The translations under genes were made by a program, and so were the position numbers. A stretch of 64,000 nt of DNA from Bacillus sp. RO1 (lineage in GTDB: Bacteria > Bacillota > Bacilli > Bacillales > Bacillaceae_I): positions 230,796-294,795 of the forward strand of contig NZ_JAAZWB010000087.1 in NCBI RefSeq assembly GCF_012524115.1, written 5' to 3'. Positions within the stretch are counted from its first letter, which is position 1; the number at the start of each line of letters is the position of its first letter. Positions 60,737 through 64,000 of the stretch are shown piece by piece. The notes under the pieces were generated by a model. That model had not been told where the DNA came from. It saw only the letters and a list, made by a program, of their open reading frames with translations, and did not search any database.

Positions 60737-61055
60737 GAGAGAAAAGGAACTTCTAACAAAACTTCACAAAGACTGGCAGCAACTAGATGAATTAGGGTCA
60801 CCTCCCATCCCTACAACTCATCAAATTCAGGAACAACTTCATCTAGCAAGGTCAGCAAAACGTAAAGCCTTCCAAAAGGAGCTCAGTATTTTCATCATCA
60901 CCGCGCTTATCCTTTTAACAGCCTTTACAGCAGCCTTGCTTCAAGCACCCATGCTATTTATCGTCATTCAAGTGTCAGCATTCGTCCTAGCACCAATCAT
61001 TTTCTACTTCCTGCAAAAAAATAAAACTAAACAGGAAGGAAGCATCTTGTCATGA
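60714..61055 (+). CDS. yxlC: SigY negative regulator YxlC
   Basis: This 113-residue protein overlaps the sigY 3' end by 23 bp. The acidic/basic cytosolic part (1-60) includes KLHKDWQQLDELGSPPIPTTHQIQEQL, and two hydrophobic segments lie at about 61-78 and 80-98 before a lysine-rich tail. This layout, a cytosolic head plus membrane hairpin right after the sigma gene, is that of an anti-sigma factor; B. subtilis YxlC is known to restrain SigY together with YxlD and YxlE. Confidence 0.88.
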   Translation: MTMSQQDKREKELLTKLHKDWQQLDELGSPPIPTTHQIQEQLHLARSAKRKAFQKELSIFIITALILLTAFTAALLQAPMLFIVIQVSAFVLAPIIFYFLQKNKTKQEGSILS

Positions 61056-61273
61056 CGCCAGAAAAACTGGACCAACTATACACCATTCTGCCATGGCTCA
61101 TTCCTGTTCTACTGACACAAAGCATCCTGCTATTCATTGACGCTAAGAAGAAAGGCAGTTACGCATGGTTCTGGGGAATCTGGGGATTAATTCAATTTCC
61201 ACTGCCTACCCTGTTCTATCTGCTATTCGTGTTCTACCCACATAACAAGAAACAAAAGAGGAGAGGATTTTAA
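61052..61273 (+). CDS. yxlD: YxlD-like small membrane protein
   Basis: This 73-residue protein has two helices (residues 10-28 and 37-60) and a basic tail HNKKQKRRG. The DAKKKGSYAWFWGIWGLIQFPLP loop resembles the phospholipase D N-terminal (PLDc_N) domain. It overlaps yxlC by 4 bp and yxlE by 1 bp. It probably assists the control of SigY. Confidence 0.85.
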   Translation: MTPEKLDQLYTILPWLIPVLLTQSILLFIDAKKKGSYAWFWGIWGLIQFPLPTLFYLLFVFYPHNKKQKRRGF

Positions 61274-61464
61274 TGGAAAACATCAACTGGTCACTTGCTG
61301 CACCACTAATCGTTTTGCAACTTATTTTGATTATCACGGCCTTAATCAGCCTTAGCCGTCAAGAACAAACGAATGGACCGAAATGGGCCTGGGCTCTCAT
61401 CATACTTTTCATCACTACTATCGGCCCTATCCTTTATTTTGTTATCGGCCGAAAAAACGACTAG
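61273..61464 (+). CDS. yxlE: YxlE-like PLDc_N domain membrane protein
   Basis: This 63-residue protein has two helices (8-27, 38-58) separated by SRQEQTNGPKWAW; the ending IGPILYFVIGRK is the typical PLDc_N motif. It overlaps yxlD and precedes the ABC ATPase by 12 bp. It is a probable accessory of SigY control. Confidence 0.87.
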   Translation: MENINWSLAAPLIVLQLILIITALISLSRQEQTNGPKWAWALIILFITTIGPILYFVIGRKND

Positions 61465-61476
61465 GGAGCGACCGGT

Positions 61477-62373
61477 ATGTTACTCAAAATCAATAACTTA
61501 ACAAAAACATTTAAGCAACACCAAGCCGTCAAAGGTATTTCTTTTCACATAGATAAAGGAAGCTGTGTAGCACTACTCGGTCCAAATGGAGCCGGAAAAA
61601 CGACGACCCTGCAAATGCTTGCGGGGCTTCTTACACCGTCAGCTGGTACAATCCAAGTTACTCAAAGCAATGGGAAGGACTATCGACACCAAATCGGATT
61701 CTTGCCCCAGCACCCTTCCTTTTTTTCCTGGATGACACCAAAAGAATATTTGCAGTTTGCAGGCAACCTTTCACACATCCCAAAGGCTAAACTTAAATCT
61801 AAAATTGATGAAACACTCGAATTTGTCAGCTTAAAAGATGTGAAAAACAAACGGATAGGCGGTTTCTCCGGTGGAATGAAACAACGCCTGGGACTTGCGC
61901 AAGCCTTATTGCACGACCCGGAGCTCCTCATTCTTGACGAGCCGGTTTCCGCCCTTGACCCAGATGGTAGACGTGATGTCCTAAAGATCCTCACCAAGCT
62001 AAAAAACCGCATGACCATCCTATTTTCCACCCATGTCCTACATGATGCAGAACAGGTTTGCGACACCGTCATTATGCTAAAAGACGGCCAAATCAAGTGG
62101 GACGGCAGCCTAGCAGCATTAAGGTCCGAACACACCACTTCTGCTGTAAAAATAAAAACAGAAGAGCCACTCACTGGACAATTAGATGGCATCCCAAGCA
62201 TAAAATCTATCGACTACACAGACACACACACTGCTACCATCTATGTAAACGAAATGACTTACCGCAGCAAGACTTTTTTATCAAAAATACTAGATAACCA
62301 GCTCACCCTATCACACTATGAAAAGGTGCAAGATTCCCTGGAAGACGCATATATGAAGGTGATGAACCGATGA
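61477..62373 (+). CDS. yxlF: ABC transporter ATP-binding protein YxlF
   Basis: This 298-residue ATPase has Walker A LLGPNGAGKTTTLQ near residue 37, Q-loop IGFLPQHPSFF, signature FSGGMKQRLGLAQAL, Walker B LLILDEPVSALDPDG and switch His STHVLHD. It overlaps yxlG by 4 bp. It forms the exporter expressed with SigY; the substrate is unknown. Confidence 0.93.
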   Translation: MLLKINNLTKTFKQHQAVKGISFHIDKGSCVALLGPNGAGKTTTLQMLAGLLTPSAGTIQVTQSNGKDYRHQIGFLPQHPSFFSWMTPKEYLQFAGNLSHIPKAKLKSKIDETLEFVSLKDVKNKRIGGFSGGMKQRLGLAQALLHDPELLILDEPVSALDPDGRRDVLKILTKLKNRMTILFSTHVLHDAEQVCDTVIMLKDGQIKWDGSLAALRSEHTTSAVKIKTEEPLTGQLDGIPSIKSIDYTDTHTATIYVNEMTYRSKTFLSKILDNQLTLSHYEKVQDSLEDAYMKVMNR

Positions 62374-63146
62374 AAAACTTCGCCACTCTTTTTATAAAAG
62401 AAATGCAAGAAAACATGCGCAACGGAAAATGGATTTGGCTACCTATTGTCATCATGATCATCGGCATATCCCAACCATTAACCAGCTACTATATGCCACA
62501 AATCATCGAATCAGCCGGTAACCTGCCAGAAGGTGCTGTCATTGAAATCCCAACTCCCTCTGGAGAAGAGGTTCTGGCCGGCACACTCGGACAATACGGC
62601 ACCATTGCCACGCTTCTATTTGTGCTAGCTACGATGAGTGCCATATCAAACGAACGCCAAACCGGCACCCTCACTCTTGTCATGGCTCGTCCTGTCCAGC
62701 CAATTCAGTACATCCTAAGCAAATGGACAGCACAACTCATCATTGCTCTAACATCCCTGCTACTCAGCTACGTACTAACATGGTACTATACAAATCTACT
62801 ATTCAACCAAGTAGATTGGGACATTATGCTCGCAAGCCTTGGCGTCTATAGCTTATGGATCGTATTGATTATCTCTGTAACCATTTTTGCAGGAACTTTA
62901 ATCCGCACCTCAGGAGGCATCGCCGGTGTCAGCGTATCGTTTCTTGCACTGTTGACTGTAACCACAGGACTCTTCACCAAATTTATGGAATGGAGTCCAG
63001 CCAAGCTAAGAGAACATGCAACTGCCATTCTTACGCATGGGGAACTTCTTGAAAATGGCCTGCTCGTTATTGCGTCTACACTTTGCCTTTCCCTACTCTT
63101 CGTCCTAATGGCAACCTTTAATTTTAAGAGATTTGAACAGTTCTAA
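62370..63146 (+). CDS. yxlG: ABC transporter permease YxlG
   Basis: This 258-residue ABC-2 type membrane subunit has a helix at about 20-40, an outer loop rich in Pro/Glu, and five more helices (68-85, 105-130, 145-170, 180-205 and 230-250). NERQTGTLTLVMARPV lies near the second helix, as in the ABC-2 group. It is the last gene of the sigY operon, followed by a bidirectional terminator. Confidence 0.92.
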   Translation: MKNFATLFIKEMQENMRNGKWIWLPIVIMIIGISQPLTSYYMPQIIESAGNLPEGAVIEIPTPSGEEVLAGTLGQYGTIATLLFVLATMSAISNERQTGTLTLVMARPVQPIQYILSKWTAQLIIALTSLLLSYVLTWYYTNLLFNQVDWDIMLASLGVYSLWIVLIISVTIFAGTLIRTSGGIAGVSVSFLALLTVTTGLFTKFMEWSPAKLREHATAILTHGELLENGLLVIASTLCLSLLFVLMATFNFKRFEQF

Positions 63147-63195
63147 AAAAGAGTAGCCATCGGTCCTTATATTAGGAAGCCGAGCTACTCTTTTG
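63147..63195. terminator. bidirectional terminator between yxlG and the kinase-like gene
   Basis: AAAGAGTAGC and GCTACTCTTT form a 10-bp stem with Ts on both sides. The hairpin includes the stop codon of the leftward gene at 63172. Confidence 0.85.
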
Positions 63196-63708
63196 TTTTT
63201 CTATCTCTTGTAAAAAATATTCAATTGCCCTTTTCCCCTTCAGCCTCACTACAAACTTGTCCTCCTGATAGTAATCCAAACGGGACTTCATCGCTTTTTT
63301 CCTTGCGCGGTAAGTCGTGATAATAAACTTAAGGAACCCCCACTCCATCCTCTCCGTACACTCCCCGCCAAGATCAGGACGCTTATTCCCAAGGTTAGTC
63401 AGCCATCTCTTTATTACCCTATACAAACAAACCCTTAACGGAAGCTCCAAATAGATGATGGTGTCTGCCTTTTCAGCTCTAATGTCAAAAGTGGCTGTAT
63501 AGTTCCCCTCAACGATCCAAGAGCTATGATTTATTATCATTTCATGTTGCGATTGCGTAAACTCTTCCATGCTTGCCTGCACCCATCCTGGTTTCCAAAA
63601 GTACGCATCCAGATGAAATACTTTTACGTCTAAAGCTTTTCCTAGCCTGCTAGCAAACGTGGATTTCCCTGCTCCTGCCGATACCCCAATGACCATTATA
63701 CGTTGCAT
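63172..63708 (-). CDS. P-loop kinase-like protein (FlaR/topology modulation family)
   Basis: This 178-residue protein has Walker A VSAGAGKSTFASRLGKAL near residue 10, HLDAYFWKPGWV, then SWIVEGNYTATFDIRAEKADTIIYLELP and RVIKRWLTN. This is the adenylate-kinase-like family often annotated as DNA topology modulation protein FlaR; that old name is not supported by a mechanism. It is probably a small-molecule kinase of unknown substrate. It is monocistronic and leftward, next to the rrn end. Confidence 0.8.
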   Translation of the reverse strand: MQRIMVIGVSAGAGKSTFASRLGKALDVKVFHLDAYFWKPGWVQASMEEFTQSQHEMIINHSSWIVEGNYTATFDIRAEKADTIIYLELPLRVCLYRVIKRWLTNLGNKRPDLGGECTERMEWGFLKFIITTYRARKKAMKSRLDYYQEDKFVVRLKGKRAIEYFLQEIEKQKSSSAS

Positions 63709-63834
63709 TATTATTTCCCCTCCTTTTATATACGTTCTATGTTTAGAGTATTTAGTATAGAGGAACGCAGTTGGAAAATCTAGGGGGATTGTTTAAAGAC
63801 TTGTTCCGCCACCATTTTCCACAAAAAGAAAACA

Positions 63835-63870
63835 CAAAAAACCAGCGCCTAATCTAATAAGCACTGGTTT
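63835..63870 (-). terminator. terminator of the rrn operon
   Basis: The minus strand has AAACCAGTGCTT and the loop ATTAGATT, then AGGCGCTGGTTTTTT, 12 bp past the 5S 3' end. Confidence 0.85.
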
Positions 63871-63881
63871 CTTATAAATTT

Positions 63882-64000
63882 GCCTGGCAACGTCCTACTC
63901 TCACAGGGGGAGATCCCCCAACTACCATCGGCGCTGAAGAGCTTAACTTCCGTGTTCGGTATGGGAACGGGTGTGACCTCTTCGCCATCATTACCAGACA
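63882..64000 (-). rRNA. rrf: 5S ribosomal RNA
   Basis: The minus strand starts TGTCTGGTAATGATGGCG at 64000 and has AAGAGGTCACACCCGTTCCC, ATACCGAACACGGAAGTTAAG, CTCTTCAGCGCCGATGGTAG and TGTGAGAGTAGGACGTTGCC, all matching Bacillus 5S rRNA. The 5' and 3' ends (TGTCTGG / CCAGGCA) pair to form helix I. It is complete or lacks one or two bases at the window edge, and is followed by a terminator, so it ends an rrn operon coming from the right. Confidence 0.97.

Overview
The window is ordinary low-to-medium GC Bacillaceae chromosome, from a Bacillus or a close relative such as Sutcliffiella. The evidence is the gene content, AGGAGG-type ribosome binding sites, frequent TTG/GTG starts, T-box, S-box and purine riboswitches, and a gene order that tracks the Bacillus subtilis yebE-yebG-purEKBCSQLFMNHD-yerABC-pcrB-pcrA-ligA-camS-opuE-gatCAB-dgkB region. 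I see no phage, insertion sequence, CRISPR array or tRNA gene. A 5S rRNA gene at the right edge shows that an rrn operon ends there, transcribed leftwards.

Layout. At 1-3.8 kb is a leftward operon of an ECF sigma factor, a membrane protein and an ABC exporter; it runs off the left edge. At 3.9-4.6 kb are 13 tandem copies of a 52-bp unit. At 4.7-7.8 kb a proline T-box controls prolyl-tRNA synthetase and a MalY/PatB beta-lyase. At 7.9-16.5 kb an S-box controls a complete sulfate assimilation operon: YezD, CysH, CysP, Sat, CysC, ferredoxin-type sulfite reductase, DUF3906 and three siroheme genes. At 16.6-21.7 kb are a lipoprotein, diacylglycerol kinase, flotillin with its NfeD partner and a VanY-like peptidase. 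At 22-30 kb are gatCAB, a proline symporter, a DUF4397 protein and P5C dehydrogenase. At 30-41 kb are camS-ligA-pcrA-pcrB, yerABC and small membrane proteins. At 41-55 kb is the full 12-gene purine operon behind a PurR operator and a guanine-class riboswitch. At 55-59 kb are yebG, yebE, a BCCT betaine transporter and an MFS transporter. At 59.5-63.7 kb are an Hsp20-like protein, the complete sigY-yxlCDEFG operon and a P-loop kinase-like gene.

The pathways are coherent. Sulfate is imported by CysP, activated by Sat and CysC, reduced by CysH and a siroheme sulfite reductase, and the same operon makes the siroheme. The purine operon takes PRPP to IMP. Proline uptake, proline breakdown and betaine uptake point to osmotic and nitrogen metabolism.

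The most unusual feature is the intergenic DNA. Six short arrays have a 20-21 bp period, each about 5-10 units of a conserved 8-13 nt core plus a variable spacer. Two further arrays have a 52-bp period. The sequences differ between arrays but the periods recur, close to two (21 bp) and five (52 bp) turns of B-DNA. Separately, seven copies of a roughly 130-bp element with inverted ends lie between genes, five of them in the purine operon, where four form two inverted pairs. I cannot assign a function to either class.
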